A DNA stretch of 64,000 bases from Curtobacterium aurantiacum (GTDB taxonomy: Bacteria; Actinomycetota; Actinomycetes; Actinomycetales; Microbacteriaceae), in NCBI RefSeq assembly GCF_018598555.1, contig NZ_JAHEWN010000006.1:122164-186163 (forward strand). The letters are read 5' to 3'. Below are positions 8,753 to 17,386 of the stretch, in pieces. The first letter of the stretch is position 1. The number at the start of each line of letters is the position of its first letter. Under the pieces are notes generated by a model, which ran no database searches, was not told the DNA's origin, and worked only from the letters and a program-made list of their open reading frames with translations. The translations under genes were made by a program, and so were the position numbers.

Positions 8753-9472
8753 TCAGCGACCGTCGCCGTCGGGGTCGATGCCCGAGTCGAGCCCGGGGAG
8801 GATCCCGTCCTCGACGGCTCGACGCAGCAGGTCGACCTTCGTCGGGGCCGGACGCCCGACCTCGACGTACTTCACGCGGATCCGGTCGAGGTACTCACGA
8901 GCCGTCGAGTACCCGATGCCGAGCTGCTGGGCGGCGAGCTTGAGCGGGAGTCCCGACGCGTACAGGTGCAGGATCTCGCGCTCCCGGCGGCCGAGCTGCG
9001 CCTTCGCGAAGTCGCGGTCGGCGTCGATGGCGCTCGCCCACTCGAGGTTGTTGAGCACGTCGCCGCGGGCGACGGTGGCGACCGCGGCCATCACTGTCTT
9101 GGTGGCGGAGGACTTCGGGATGACGCCGGCAGCCCCTGCTGCGAGCGCCTCACGCACGTTGGCGACGCGGTCCGCGATGGAGTGCACGAGCACCGCTGAT
9201 CCGGTCCCCTGCACGCCCTTGACGTTCTCGGTCACGGTCGATCCGTCACCGAGCGACAGGTCGAGGACGACGACGTCGACCTCTCGCCCGTCGAGGTTCT
9301 GGACGTACTCGGGGACGCTGGCGGCGGTGAGCACCACCTCGAACCCCTCGTTCTGGCACGCCGCCTGGATCCCGAGCCGGACGGACTCGTGGTCGTCGAC
9401 GATCGCGACCCGGACCGGCCTGGTGGCCGCCCCTGACGTCTCGGTGCTGGTGGTTGTCGTTCCTGCTGCCAC
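8753..9472 (-). CDS. LuxR/NarL-type response regulator
   Basis: A protein of 239 residues. The receiver domain (residues 20-145) has the acidic pair at D26/D27, phospho-acceptor Asp71 in VVVLDLSLGDG and a C-terminal IPKSS lysine. A LuxR-type helix-turn-helix follows (LGRREREILHLYASG, residues about 168-225). It starts at a GTG at 9472 preceded by GAGAGG at a suitable distance. It is the first gene of a three-gene operon with its likely kinase and a degenerate second kinase. The N-terminal 17 residues are a Thr/Ser-rich extension. Confidence 0.88.
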   Translation of the reverse strand: MAAGTTTTSTETSGAATRPVRVAIVDDHESVRLGIQAACQNEGFEVVLTAASVPEYVQNLDGREVDVVVLDLSLGDGSTVTENVKGVQGTGSAVLVHSIADRVANVREALAAGAAGVIPKSSATKTVMAAVATVARGDVLNNLEWASAIDADRDFAKAQLGRREREILHLYASGLPLKLAAQQLGIGYSTAREYLDRIRVKYVEVGRPAPTKVDLLRRAVEDGILPGLDSGIDPDGDGR

Positions 9473-9670
9473 AGTGGCCTCTCGTTCCGATGCGCGACGC
9501 CGGCCCCTGAAACCGGAGTGCCATCAACGACCCAGGATACCCAGCCCGGACTCAGGTGCGGGGCTTCTGGGCTGCGCCACGCTGGCCGGTCCGCCGATTG
9601 GTGGACACCCCGACACGCAAGGAGCGGCGGCCGGACCCGCCCCGGTCGCACCCGGGCCGCGCCCCGGACC

Positions 9671-10930
9671 TCAGCGGGTGGGGACCAGGCGTGCGACGGC
9701 TTCCAGGTGGTGGGTGTGCGGGAACAGGTCGAAGGCCCGCAGCGCCTCGAGCCGGTACCCGAGGTCGGCGAAGGTCGCGACGTCGCGCGCCAGCGCCACC
9801 GGGTCGCACGCCACGTAGACGACCTGCTCCGGCTGCAGCGCTGCGATCTGCACGACCACGTCACGGCCGGCACCGGCGCGCGGCGGGTCCAGCACGATCG
9901 TGCCGGCCCGGAAGCGGTCCTTCTCGGCCCGCGAGGCGTTCGCCACCGTGTTCGTCAACCAGCGGTCCACCCGGCCGGTCTCGGCGCGGGCACCGAGCCA
10001 CTCGGACAGGTTCTCCTGCGCGTGCTCGGTGGCACGGCCGGCGCTCTCGACGCTCGTGATGCGCGCCTTCGGGCCGACCAGGTCACCGAGGGCGGCGGCC
10101 AGCAGGCCCACGCCGCCGTAGAGGTCGAGGTGGGTGCCCTCGGGGCCGAGGCGGTCGCGGTCCACGAGGTCCTGCACGGCCTCGGTCAGCACGGACGCCG
10201 CCGCGCGGTGCACCTGCCAGAACCCGTTGTCGTCGACCTGGAAGGTGCGCTCCCCCACGACCTCGGTCACGACGGTGGGCTTCTGGTCGTCGATGACGAG
10301 CCGCGCCCCCTCGGAACCGCTCGGCGCGAGGACGTCGATCACCGACGAGCCCGGGAGCGCACCACGGCCGAGCGGGGCGCTCTGCTGCACGACGGCCGTC
10401 GCGAGCGGCAGGCTCGTCACCGGGATCACCGAGTGCGAGCGGGCCGCGAACGGGCCGGCGGTGCCCTGCTCGTCGACGTGGAGCCGGACGCGGGTGCGCC
10501 AGCCGAGGCCGTTCGCCGCGTCGTCACCGGGCACGGCCTCGACGACGACGTCGTGACCGAGCACCTCGGCGAGGTCCATCCGTGCGAACCGCGCGAACGA
10601 GTCGACGAGGACGTCGTGCTTGAGCGTGCGCTGGTGGGCGAGGGCGATGTGGCCGAACTCGGCACCGCCCGGGCGCGTCTCCGGGTCACGCTCGAGCGCG
10701 GCCTCCGGCCAGACGTGGTCGACGCGGTGCTCGCTCGGCGTGACGACGCTGACCGTGTCGGCGCGCCAGAACGACTTCTTGCGGTCCTCGGTCACCCGGG
10801 CGACGACGCGCTCCCCGGGGATCGCGTCCGAGACGAAGACCACCCGACCTTCGTGCCGTGCCACCGAGATGCCGCCGTGGGCGATCCCGGTGACGTCGAG
10901 TTCGAGCAGCGTGCCGACGGATTCACCCAT
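9671..10930 (-). CDS. TrmA/RumA-family class I RNA (uracil-5) methyltransferase without Fe-S cysteines
   Basis: A SAM-dependent RNA methyltransferase of 419 residues. An N-terminal TRAM domain (residues about 5-60; GIAHGGISVARHEGRVVFV) precedes a linker and a Rossmann-type catalytic domain with DLYGGVGLLAAAL as the SAM site, VLDPPRAG, and VYVACDPVALARD with the catalytic cysteine near residue 373. RumA-type enzymes normally carry four cysteines binding a [4Fe-4S] cluster between the TRAM and central domains. None is present here, so this is the cluster-free subgroup. The ATG at 10930 is only 14 bases from the maf start on the opposite strand. The substrate base (rRNA or tRNA) cannot be decided from sequence. 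Confidence 0.85.
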   Translation of the reverse strand: MGESVGTLLELDVTGIAHGGISVARHEGRVVFVSDAIPGERVVARVTEDRKKSFWRADTVSVVTPSEHRVDHVWPEAALERDPETRPGGAEFGHIALAHQRTLKHDVLVDSFARFARMDLAEVLGHDVVVEAVPGDDAANGLGWRTRVRLHVDEQGTAGPFAARSHSVIPVTSLPLATAVVQQSAPLGRGALPGSSVIDVLAPSGSEGARLVIDDQKPTVVTEVVGERTFQVDDNGFWQVHRAAASVLTEAVQDLVDRDRLGPEGTHLDLYGGVGLLAAALGDLVGPKARITSVESAGRATEHAQENLSEWLGARAETGRVDRWLTNTVANASRAEKDRFRAGTIVLDPPRAGAGRDVVVQIAALQPEQVVYVACDPVALARDVATFADLGYRLEALRAFDLFPHTHHLEAVARLVPTR

Positions 10931-10944
10931 GGTGAGATGGTCCC

Positions 10945-11739
10945 ATGCGTCTGTACCTCGCGAGTACATCCCCCGCCCGCCGAGCACTCCTCGCCCAGTC
11001 CGGGATCGAACCCGTGCTCGTGTCCCCCGGGGTCGACGAGGACGCCGTCGGCACCGCAGCATCCGACGCGCTCGGACGCGACCTGACCGGCCCCGAGCTC
11101 GTCTCGCTCCTCGCCGTCGCGAAGGCGTCGGCCGTCGCGGACTCCGCGGTCGCCGGGTCGCCGGTGGACGGGGTGGTGTTCGGCGGGGACTCCGCGTTCG
11201 AGGTCGACGGGCAGCTGTACGGCAAGCCGCACGACCCCGCCCTCGCCCGAGAGCGCTGGCGGCAGATGCTGGCCGCCGGCGGCGGCACGCTGTGGAGCGG
11301 ACACTGCGTGATCGATCGACGACGCGACGACCGGCGCCGGGACCTGGACCCGACCACGGAGCGGCCTGGAGGCGCGGCACGGGCCCGCACCGTGCCTCCC
11401 GTCCGGTCGCTGGTCACGTCCCCTGCCGGCGTCCCGCAGCTGGGCGACGTCGCGCCCGGCGGGTCGGCGCTGGCCGCCGACGGCGACCGCGTGGTCGCGG
11501 TCGACAGCGCGGTGCTGACCTTCGCCGACGACGTGTCCGTCGACGAGATCGACGCGTACGTCGCGACGGGTGAGCCGCTCGAGGTGGCCGGTGCCTTCAC
11601 CATCGACGGTCGGGCCGCGGCGTACATCACGCGGATCGACGGAGCCCCGTCCGCCGTGATCGGGATGTCCCTGCCGGTGCTGCGCTCGATGCTGCTCCGG
11701 GGCTTCGGCATCGCCTGGCACGACCTCTGGTCGCTGTAG
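10945..11739 (+). CDS. maf: Maf family nucleoside triphosphate pyrophosphatase with an in-frame insertion
   Basis: Maf proteins hydrolyse non-canonical or excess nucleoside triphosphates to monophosphates and influence septation. The 264-residue product has the N-terminal ASTSPARRALL phosphate-binding motif, GGDSAFEVDG and YGKPHDP, and the C-terminal EIDAYVATGEPLEVAGAF and SLPVLRSML. The family is usually about 200-215 residues. The excess lies at about residues 125-178, where an Arg/Pro-rich stretch interrupts the strand after GHCVID. At the DNA level the insert contains a 32-base imperfect palindrome (11368-11399), suggesting that a small repeat element was captured in frame. The gene may still be active, because the insert falls in a loop. 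Confidence 0.85.
   Translation: MRLYLASTSPARRALLAQSGIEPVLVSPGVDEDAVGTAASDALGRDLTGPELVSLLAVAKASAVADSAVAGSPVDGVVFGGDSAFEVDGQLYGKPHDPALARERWRQMLAAGGGTLWSGHCVIDRRRDDRRRDLDPTTERPGGAARARTVPPVRSLVTSPAGVPQLGDVAPGGSALAADGDRVVAVDSAVLTFADDVSVDEIDAYVATGEPLEVAGAFTIDGRAAAYITRIDGAPSAVIGMSLPVLRSMLLRGFGIAWHDLWSL
11368..11399. repeat. imperfect palindrome inside maf
   Basis: GGAGGC at 11368-11373 and GCCTCC at 11394-11399 bound an inverted repeat whose 16-base arms pair except for a few G-T-type mismatches. It lies within the family-atypical insertion of maf. The outer GGAGGC/GCCTCC pairing also occurs in the palindromic terminators at 19293-19324 and 57493-57542, although the inner sequences differ. Confidence 0.6.
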
Positions 11740-11804
11740 ACATCCGCACCTCTTCGGGGTGGTTCTTTGTGGGTGCCAGTCAAAACGCACTCCCGCCGCA
11801 CGAA

Positions 11805-11818
11805 TACGCTGATGTGTC
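11805..11818 (+). promoter_or_regulatory. -10 element of the biotin carboxylase gene, short or absent leader
   Basis: TACGCT at 11805-11810 ends eight bases before the ATG at 11819, and no Shine-Dalgarno sequence lies between. This matches the TANNNT spacing seen at other starts in the window and suggests a leaderless or near-leaderless mRNA. Confidence 0.45.
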
Positions 11819-13606
11819 ATGCCCCGTATCAGCAAGGTCCTCATCGCGAACCGCGGCGAGATCGCCGTCCGCATCATCCGAGCGGCCCGCGACGCGGGCA
11901 AGGCATCGGTCGCGGTCTACGCCGACCAGGACCGTGACGCCCTGCACGCCCGCCTCGCCGACGAGGCCTACGCGCTGAACGGCACCACGAGCGCCGACAC
12001 GTACCTCGTCATCGACAAGATCATCTCGGTCGCCCGCCGCTCCGGCGCAGACGCCGTGCACCCGGGCTACGGGTTCCTTGCCGAGAACGCCGACTTCGCG
12101 CGCGCCGTCATCGACGCCGGGCTCGTCTGGATCGGCCCGTCGCCTGAGTCGATCGAGCGCCTCGGCGACAAGGTCTCCGCGCGACACGTCGCCGAGAAGG
12201 TGGGCGCACCGCTCGCCCCCGGCACCATCGAGCCCGTGCAGGACGTCTCCGAGGTCTTCGACTTCGTCGACCAGGTCGGTCTGCCCGTCGCGATCAAGGC
12301 TGCGTTCGGCGGCGGCGGTCGTGGTCTGAAGGTCGTCCGCGACCGTGCCTCGGTCGAGGAACTCTTCGAGTCCGCCACACGTGAGGCGATCGCCGCGTTC
12401 GGTCGGGGCGAGTGCTTCGTCGAGAAGTACCTGGACAAGCCGCGCCACGTCGAGACCCAGTGCCTGGCCGACGAGCACGGCAACGTCGTCGTGGTCTCCA
12501 CACGCGACTGCTCGCTGCAGCGCCGCCATCAGAAGCTCGTCGAGGAAGCCCCGGCGCCCTACCTGACGCCCGAGCAGGAGACCGCGCTGTACGAGTCGTC
12601 GAAGGCGATCCTGCGCGAGGTCGGCTACGTCGGTGCCGGCACCTGCGAGTTCCTCATCGGCGCCGACGGCACCGTGTCGTTCCTCGAGGTGAACACCCGC
12701 CTGCAGGTCGAGCACTGCGTGTCCGAAGAGGTCACCGGCATCGACCTCGTGCGCGAGCAGTTCCGCATCGCCGAGGGTGGCGTGCTCGACTACTCGGACC
12801 CCACGCCGCGGGGACACTCGTTCGAGTTCCGCATCAACGGCGAGGACCCGGGTCGCAACTTCTTCCCCGCGCCCGGCCCCGTGCACGCGTTCAACGCGCC
12901 GTCCGGCCCCGGCGTCCGTGTCGATTCGGGTGTCGTCTCCGGCGACGTCGTGTCCGGCTCGTTCGACTCGATGCTCGCGAAGCTCATCGTCACCGGCGCC
13001 ACCCGTGCCGAGGCGCTCGAGCGGTCCCGGCGGGCACTGGCCGAGTTCGAGGTCACCGGCCTGCCGACCGTGCTCCCCTTCCACCGTGCCGTGGTGTCGG
13101 ACCCGGCGTTCGCGACGGCCGACGACGAGCCGTTCAGCATCTACACGCAGTGGATCGAGACCGACTTCGTCAACGACATCCCGGCGTGGAGCGGCTCCCC
13201 CGAGGAACTGCCGGCCCCGGCTGCGCGCGAGAGCGTCGTCGTCGAGGTGCAGGGCAAGCGCATCGAGGTCACCATGCCGTCGATCGTCGGTGGCGGTGCT
13301 GCCGGTGCCGGTCTCGCCGGTCGTCGTCCCGCCGGCCCCACCGCTCCCCCGAAGCGCCGCTCGTCGGCCGTCCGTGGGGGTCTGGCGAAGTCCGGGTCGT
13401 CCGTGGCGTCGCCGATGCAGGCCACCGTGGTGAAGCTCGCGGTCGCCGAGGGTGACACCGTGGTGAAGGGCGACCTGCTCGTCGTGCTCGAGGCCATGAA
13501 GATGGAGCAGCCCGTGCAGGCCCACAAGGACGGCGTCGTCACCGGCCTGAACGCCCCGGTCGGCCAGACGGTCTCGTCCGGTCACGTGCTGCTCGAGCTG
13601 GCGTAG
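11819..13606 (+). CDS. accA: acyl-CoA carboxylase alpha subunit (biotin carboxylase plus biotin carrier)
   Basis: This subunit carboxylates biotin with ATP and bicarbonate and carries the biotin to the carboxyltransferase. The 595-residue product has a biotin carboxylase domain (residues 1-450) with [20 protein letters not shown] at the N-terminus, the glycine-rich ATP loop [13 protein letters not shown] near residue 160, and [17 protein letters not shown] Pro/Ala-rich linker leads to a lipoyl-like carrier domain with EAMKMEQPV, the biotinylated lysine being about residue 561. It works with the beta and epsilon subunits at 3891-5740 and is modified by BirA (3016-3816). Length and domain order match AccA3-type actinobacterial proteins. 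Confidence 0.95.
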   Translation: MPRISKVLIANRGEIAVRIIRAARDAGKASVAVYADQDRDALHARLADEAYALNGTTSADTYLVIDKIISVARRSGADAVHPGYGFLAENADFARAVIDAGLVWIGPSPESIERLGDKVSARHVAEKVGAPLAPGTIEPVQDVSEVFDFVDQVGLPVAIKAAFGGGGRGLKVVRDRASVEELFESATREAIAAFGRGECFVEKYLDKPRHVETQCLADEHGNVVVVSTRDCSLQRRHQKLVEEAPAPYLTPEQETALYESSKAILREVGYVGAGTCEFLIGADGTVSFLEVNTRLQVEHCVSEEVTGIDLVREQFRIAEGGVLDYSDPTPRGHSFEFRINGEDPGRNFFPAPGPVHAFNAPSGPGVRVDSGVVSGDVVSGSFDSMLAKLIVTGATRAEALERSRRALAEFEVTGLPTVLPFHRAVVSDPAFATADDEPFSIYTQWIETDFVNDIPAWSGSPEELPAPAARESVVVEVQGKRIEVTMPSIVGGGAAGAGLAGRRPAGPTAPPKRRSSAVRGGLAKSGSSVASPMQATVVKLAVAEGDTVVKGDLLVVLEAMKMEQPVQAHKDGVVTGLNAPVGQTVSSGHVLLELA

Positions 13607-13639
13607 CGCGGGCGCTCCTTCCCGCCGTCAGTTCGATGT

Positions 13640-13699
13640 GCGCCCTCTGACGGTCATCGCACCCCGACTCTTCGGGGCGCGATGACCGTCAGAGGGCGC
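13640..13699. terminator. 60-base hairpin after the biotin carboxylase gene, overlapping the end of the DUF559-like gene
   Basis: Perfect 21-base arms (13640-13660 and 13679-13699) enclose an inner CCCCGA/TCGGGG stem with a CTCT loop, giving a near-continuous stem of about 27 base pairs. It can end transcription from both converging genes. The right arm contains the stop codon of the minus-strand gene. The core (ATCGC, CCCCGA, TCGGGG, CGAT) recurs in the hairpin at 14721-14766. Confidence 0.7.
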
Positions 13700-14642
13700 G
13701 GCTCGCAGCATGACGCCAGGCAGTACCCCAGTTCGGACCGAGCGGCACCCCGGCATCGTGCAGCACCCGGGGGAGCTGCCCCGCGGGCATCGCGTCCGAC
13801 CACATCACCCGTGCGAAGCCGTTGACCTCGCGACGGCGGCGGAGACGGTCCTCCCGGCGCTTCTCGTCGACCAGGGCGTCTGCCGCCGTCCGCCCCCGCC
13901 GCGGGTCGTCGTACTTCACCCGGCCGTCGAACTCGACGATCACCCCGGCTTCCGCGAACCACAGGTCCACCCGATCGCGGAGCAGGCCGTCGTGCCGGAA
14001 CTCCTGCTGCAGTACCGGGCCCGGAGCGCCGAGCACGTGCGCACCCCACCGTGTGATGCTCTCACCCGGTGAGTCGGCGAGCGGATCCGCGTGCTCGACC
14101 AGTTCCCGCGCGCGTCGATGCCCGCGAGCACGGCGACTCCCGAGCGCTTCGAGGATCGCCGGCCGCTCGACGCCGCGCCGCAGGACCGCGTCGAGCACGA
14201 CGATGGCACGCCACGGGTGTTCGCGAAGGGCGACGTCGACCGCCGTCTCGGTCAAGGTCGCGACGGGCACACCGTCGACCTCGACCGAGGACGGTCGCCG
14301 GCCGGCGCTGCCGATGCGTTGGATGCTCCGCTTGACCTGGCCCCGGTCCCGGGACGGGTCGGTCACCGTGACACGCTCGCCGAACGCCCCGATCCACGGG
14401 AGTCCGAGCATGGCGACCGCTGACCGGTGTGACACCACGACCGAGCCCATCCCGCCGGCGAGCACACTCCGCACGAGCATGCGATGTCGTTCGCGTCCCG
14501 TCATGGACGCCCACTCGCCCGACCCGACGTACGTGCCACGGTGCACCCGGATGAGGGTGCCGGCAGCCGCTGCGCGACGGATCGCCGACGCACGACCGGG
14601 GTCCTGCGCGAGGCCGACGGTCGAGATGGGTTCGTGTTCCAT
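13689..14642 (-). CDS. AbiEi-like / DUF559 (PD-(D/E)XK-type) domain protein
   Basis: The product has 317 residues. The N-terminal part (residues about 15-75) resembles the winged-helix segment of AbiEi-type antitoxins (AAAGTLIRVHRGTYVGSGEW). The C-terminal part carries RDRVDLWFAEAGVIVEFDGR with a following Lys-Asp-Asp, the VDLWF/EFDG core of DUF559 and Vsr-like nuclease folds. Such proteins are common orphan genes in Microbacteriaceae, and no partner toxin gene is adjacent here. The gene is framed by two related hairpins (13640-13699 and 14721-14766), and its stop codon lies inside the first. DNA binding or cleavage is an inference. ATG start at 14642. Confidence 0.65.
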   Translation of the reverse strand: MEHEPISTVGLAQDPGRASAIRRAAAAGTLIRVHRGTYVGSGEWASMTGRERHRMLVRSVLAGGMGSVVVSHRSAVAMLGLPWIGAFGERVTVTDPSRDRGQVKRSIQRIGSAGRRPSSVEVDGVPVATLTETAVDVALREHPWRAIVVLDAVLRRGVERPAILEALGSRRARGHRRARELVEHADPLADSPGESITRWGAHVLGAPGPVLQQEFRHDGLLRDRVDLWFAEAGVIVEFDGRVKYDDPRRGRTAADALVDEKRREDRLRRRREVNGFARVMWSDAMPAGQLPRVLHDAGVPLGPNWGTAWRHAASRAL

Positions 14643-14720
14643 GCTCCGATGATCGCGACGCACGGTCCATCGGGAGCGGGGTCTGCGCGATCTGTGGAGA
14701 GGCCATGGGCACCGCACCTC

Positions 14721-14766
14721 GTTGCGGGCATCGCGCCCCGAAGAGTCGGGGCGCGATGCCCGCAAC
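14721..14766. terminator. 46-base perfect hairpin between the mutase and DUF559-like genes
   Basis: Arms at 14721-14741 and 14746-14766 pair perfectly over 21 bases around an AGAG tetraloop. It lies 39 bases past the stop of the phosphosugar mutase (read leftwards) and 79 bases upstream of the DUF559-like start, so it should terminate the PNP-mutase transcript. Its inner core matches the hairpin at 13640-13699, with the loop sequence in the opposite orientation (AGAG against CTCT). Confidence 0.7.
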
Positions 14767-14804
14767 GGGGCGCAACACGAACGAGCGGAACCGCCCGCGC
14801 CGCC

Positions 14805-16481
14805 CTACGAGACCAGGGGGCGCACCGAGTCGGCGAGGGCGTCGACCAGGCGCTGCGCCTCGGCGGCGGTGTCCGCGACCGTGTCGATGTAGACCTTCAC
14901 CTTCGGCTCGGTCCCGCTCGGCCGGACGATCACCCTGGCGTCGCCGGACAGGTCGTAACGCAGGATGTCCGAGGGCGGGAAGCCCTGTACCCCGTCGGCG
15001 TAGTCGGTCACGGTGTGCACGTCGAGCCCACCGAGGGACGTCGGCGGCGTGGACCGGAGCGACGCCATGATCTCGCCGATGCGGGAGAGGTCGTCCACAC
15101 GGGTCGCGACCTGCCCCGAGGCGAACGCCCCGAACTCGGCGGCGAAGGCCTCGAGGTGGTCGGCGATCGTCGAGCCCGACGCCGCGAGCTCGTCGGCGAG
15201 GGACAGCAGCTCCAGCGCCGCCGAGATGCCGTCCTTGTCACGGATGACCGACGGGTCGACGAGGTAGCCCAGCGCCTCCTCGTAGCCGAACAGCAGCCCG
15301 GGGACCCGGGAGACCCACTTGAAGCCGGTCAGGGTGTCCCGGTACTCCAGCCCGTGACGTGCTGCCACCCGGGCCAGGGCCGGCGAGGACACGATCGACG
15401 CGGCGAGCGTGCCGGTCACGCCGGACTCGGACGCCCGCGCGGCGGCCCGCCACCCGAGCAGCCAGCCGACCTCGTTGCCCGAGAGCCGGCGGTAGGACGG
15501 CGCACCGGCGTCCGAGGCCGTCGGGATCGCGAGTGCGAGCCGGTCGGCGTCGGGGTCGTTCGCGATCACCAGGTCGGCGCCGACGGCGAGACCACGGGCG
15601 ATCGCCAGGTCCATCGCACCCGGCTCCTCGGGGTTCGGGAAGGAGACCGTCGGGAATGCACCGTCTGGATCGATCTGCTCCGGCACCACCGCGGGCTCGG
15701 CGAACCCGGCCGCGGCGAACACCGCACGAGCGGTCTCCCACCCGACGCCGTGCATGGCCGTGTAGACGACCTTCGGCTGCTCGTCGACTCCGCGTGCCGG
15801 AGCGGGCACGATCGCGGCCGTGGCGGCCACGTAGGCGTCGACCAGGGCCGAGGACGCGACGGTGTAGTCCGTGCCGCGCGGCAGGTCGGCGATCGACCCG
15901 GTGGCGACGGTGTCGATGGCGTCCGCGATCTCGCCGTCGACGGGCGGCACGATCTGCGACCCGTCGTCGTCCTGGCCGAGGTAGACCTTGTACCCGTTGT
16001 CCCGGGGCGGATTGTGGCTCGCGGTGACCATGACGCCGGCACCGACGTCGAGGTGCCGGACGGCGAACGCCAGGACCGGCGTCGGCAGGGCCGAGGGCAG
16101 CAGCGTGACCTCGAGCCCGAGGCCGCGCATGACCTCGGCCGAGTCACGTGCGAAGACGTCCGAGTTCACCCGGCCGTCGTAGCCGATCACGACGCTGCGC
16201 GAGCGCCCGGTGTCGACGAGGAACCGCGCAAGACCCGCAGCGGCCTGGGTCACGACGACGCGGTTCATGCGCAGCGGGCCCCAGCCGAGCTCCGCGCGGA
16301 GTCCGGCGGTGCCGAACTGCAGTCGGCCGTCGAACCGTGCGGCAAGTGCCTGGACAGCGGGACCGTCACCGTCGGCGGCGGCGTCGATCGCCGCGGCCAG
16401 CTCGTCGCGGGTCTCCGGGTCCGGGTCCTGCGCGAGCCACGCGCGCGCGGCGCCGAGCACCTGGTCGACGTCGAGCTTCAC
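14805..16481 (-). CDS. phosphosugar mutase (phosphogluco-/phosphomanno-/phosphopentomutase family)
   Basis: An alpha-D-phosphohexomutase-superfamily enzyme of 558 residues. It has the phosphoserine loop VMVTASHNPP (Ser near residue 153), the metal loop NDPDADRLA, the sugar loop FGYEEALGYL and the phosphate loop VRPSGTEPKVKVY. The length and the central GFKWV segment match the PGM2/YhxB branch, some members of which act as phosphopentomutases. The GTG start (16481) overlaps the purine nucleoside phosphorylase stop by four bases (GTGA), so it most likely converts ribose-1-phosphate from nucleoside cleavage to ribose-5-phosphate. Glucose-1-phosphate activity is also likely. The specific substrate is inference from context. 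Confidence 0.9.
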   Translation of the reverse strand: MKLDVDQVLGAARAWLAQDPDPETRDELAAAIDAAADGDGPAVQALAARFDGRLQFGTAGLRAELGWGPLRMNRVVVTQAAAGLARFLVDTGRSRSVVIGYDGRVNSDVFARDSAEVMRGLGLEVTLLPSALPTPVLAFAVRHLDVGAGVMVTASHNPPRDNGYKVYLGQDDDGSQIVPPVDGEIADAIDTVATGSIADLPRGTDYTVASSALVDAYVAATAAIVPAPARGVDEQPKVVYTAMHGVGWETARAVFAAAGFAEPAVVPEQIDPDGAFPTVSFPNPEEPGAMDLAIARGLAVGADLVIANDPDADRLALAIPTASDAGAPSYRRLSGNEVGWLLGWRAAARASESGVTGTLAASIVSSPALARVAARHGLEYRDTLTGFKWVSRVPGLLFGYEEALGYLVDPSVIRDKDGISAALELLSLADELAASGSTIADHLEAFAAEFGAFASGQVATRVDDLSRIGEIMASLRSTPPTSLGGLDVHTVTDYADGVQGFPPSDILRYDLSGDARVIVRPSGTEPKVKVYIDTVADTAAEAQRLVDALADSVRPLVS

Positions 16482-17320
16482 GATGCCGACTGCCCGAGTG
16501 CCGTGACCACGCGTGCGAGCAGGTCCGCGATCACCGGCTCGGCCTGCTTGCCGGCCTCGAGCACCTCGGTGTGCGACAGCGGGGTCTTCTGGATGCCCGC
16601 GGCCAGGTTCGTGATGAGCGAGAACCCGAGGACCTCCATGCCGGCCTGACGGGCCGCGATGGCCTCGAGCGCGGTCGACATGCCGACGATGTGTCCGCCG
16701 ATGGTCTTCGCCATCTGGACCTCGGCCGGGGTCTCGTAGTGCGGCCCGCGGAACTGCGTGTACACGCCCTCGTCGAGCGACGGGTCGACCGTCCGGGCCA
16801 GCTCGCGCAGACGCGCCGAGTACAGGTCGGTCAGGTCGATGAACGTCGCGCCCTCGAGCGGGCTGTCGGCGGTCAGGTTGATGTGGTCGCTGATGAGCAC
16901 CGGGGTGCCCGGGGTCCAGTGCTCCTTGATGCCGCCGGCACCGTTGGTCAGCACCATGATCGAGACACCGGTCGCCGCGGCCGTGCGGACGCTGTGCACG
17001 ACCCGACGGACCCCGTGCCCCTCGTAGTAGTGCGTGCGGGCGCCGATGACGAGCGCGTGGCGGCCGTCGGCGAGGCGGATCGACCGGATCGTGCCGGAGT
17101 GGCCGGGGACGGCTGAGGCGCTGAACCCGGGGACCTGGTCCGCCGGGATCTCGGACACGGTCTCGCCGATGATGTCGGCGGCCTTGCCCCAGCCCGACCC
17201 GAGGGTCAGGGCGATGTCGTGCCGCTCGATGCCGGACTGTTCGGCGATGGCGGCTGCGGCGTCCCGCGCGACCTCGAACGGGTCGGCAGCGGGGTCGTTC
17301 AGCGGGTTCTCGGTGCTCAT
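16478..17320 (-). CDS. purine nucleoside phosphorylase
   Basis: This enzyme cleaves purine (deoxy)ribonucleosides with phosphate to base and (deoxy)ribose-1-phosphate. The product has 280 residues, with the phosphate-binding LTLGSGWG near residue 40, VPGHSG, GARTHYYEGHG, LTNGAGG, and the base-site pair FRGPHYETPAE and GMSTALEAIAARQ, all typical of the trimeric class. A TAGAGT box (complement of 17327-17332) six bases before the ATG suggests a leaderless mRNA starting here, so this gene and the mutase form their own transcription unit, separate from add and the PTS pair. Confidence 0.93.
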   Translation of the reverse strand: MSTENPLNDPAADPFEVARDAAAAIAEQSGIERHDIALTLGSGWGKAADIIGETVSEIPADQVPGFSASAVPGHSGTIRSIRLADGRHALVIGARTHYYEGHGVRRVVHSVRTAAATGVSIMVLTNGAGGIKEHWTPGTPVLISDHINLTADSPLEGATFIDLTDLYSARLRELARTVDPSLDEGVYTQFRGPHYETPAEVQMAKTIGGHIVGMSTALEAIAARQAGMEVLGFSLITNLAAGIQKTPLSHTEVLEAGKQAEPVIADLLARVVTALGQSAS

Positions 17321-17386
17321 GGCCCAACTCTAAAGGGCGAGCGACGAGGGCACCGCACGGGACGGGCGTTGACGGCGCAGCCCGCC

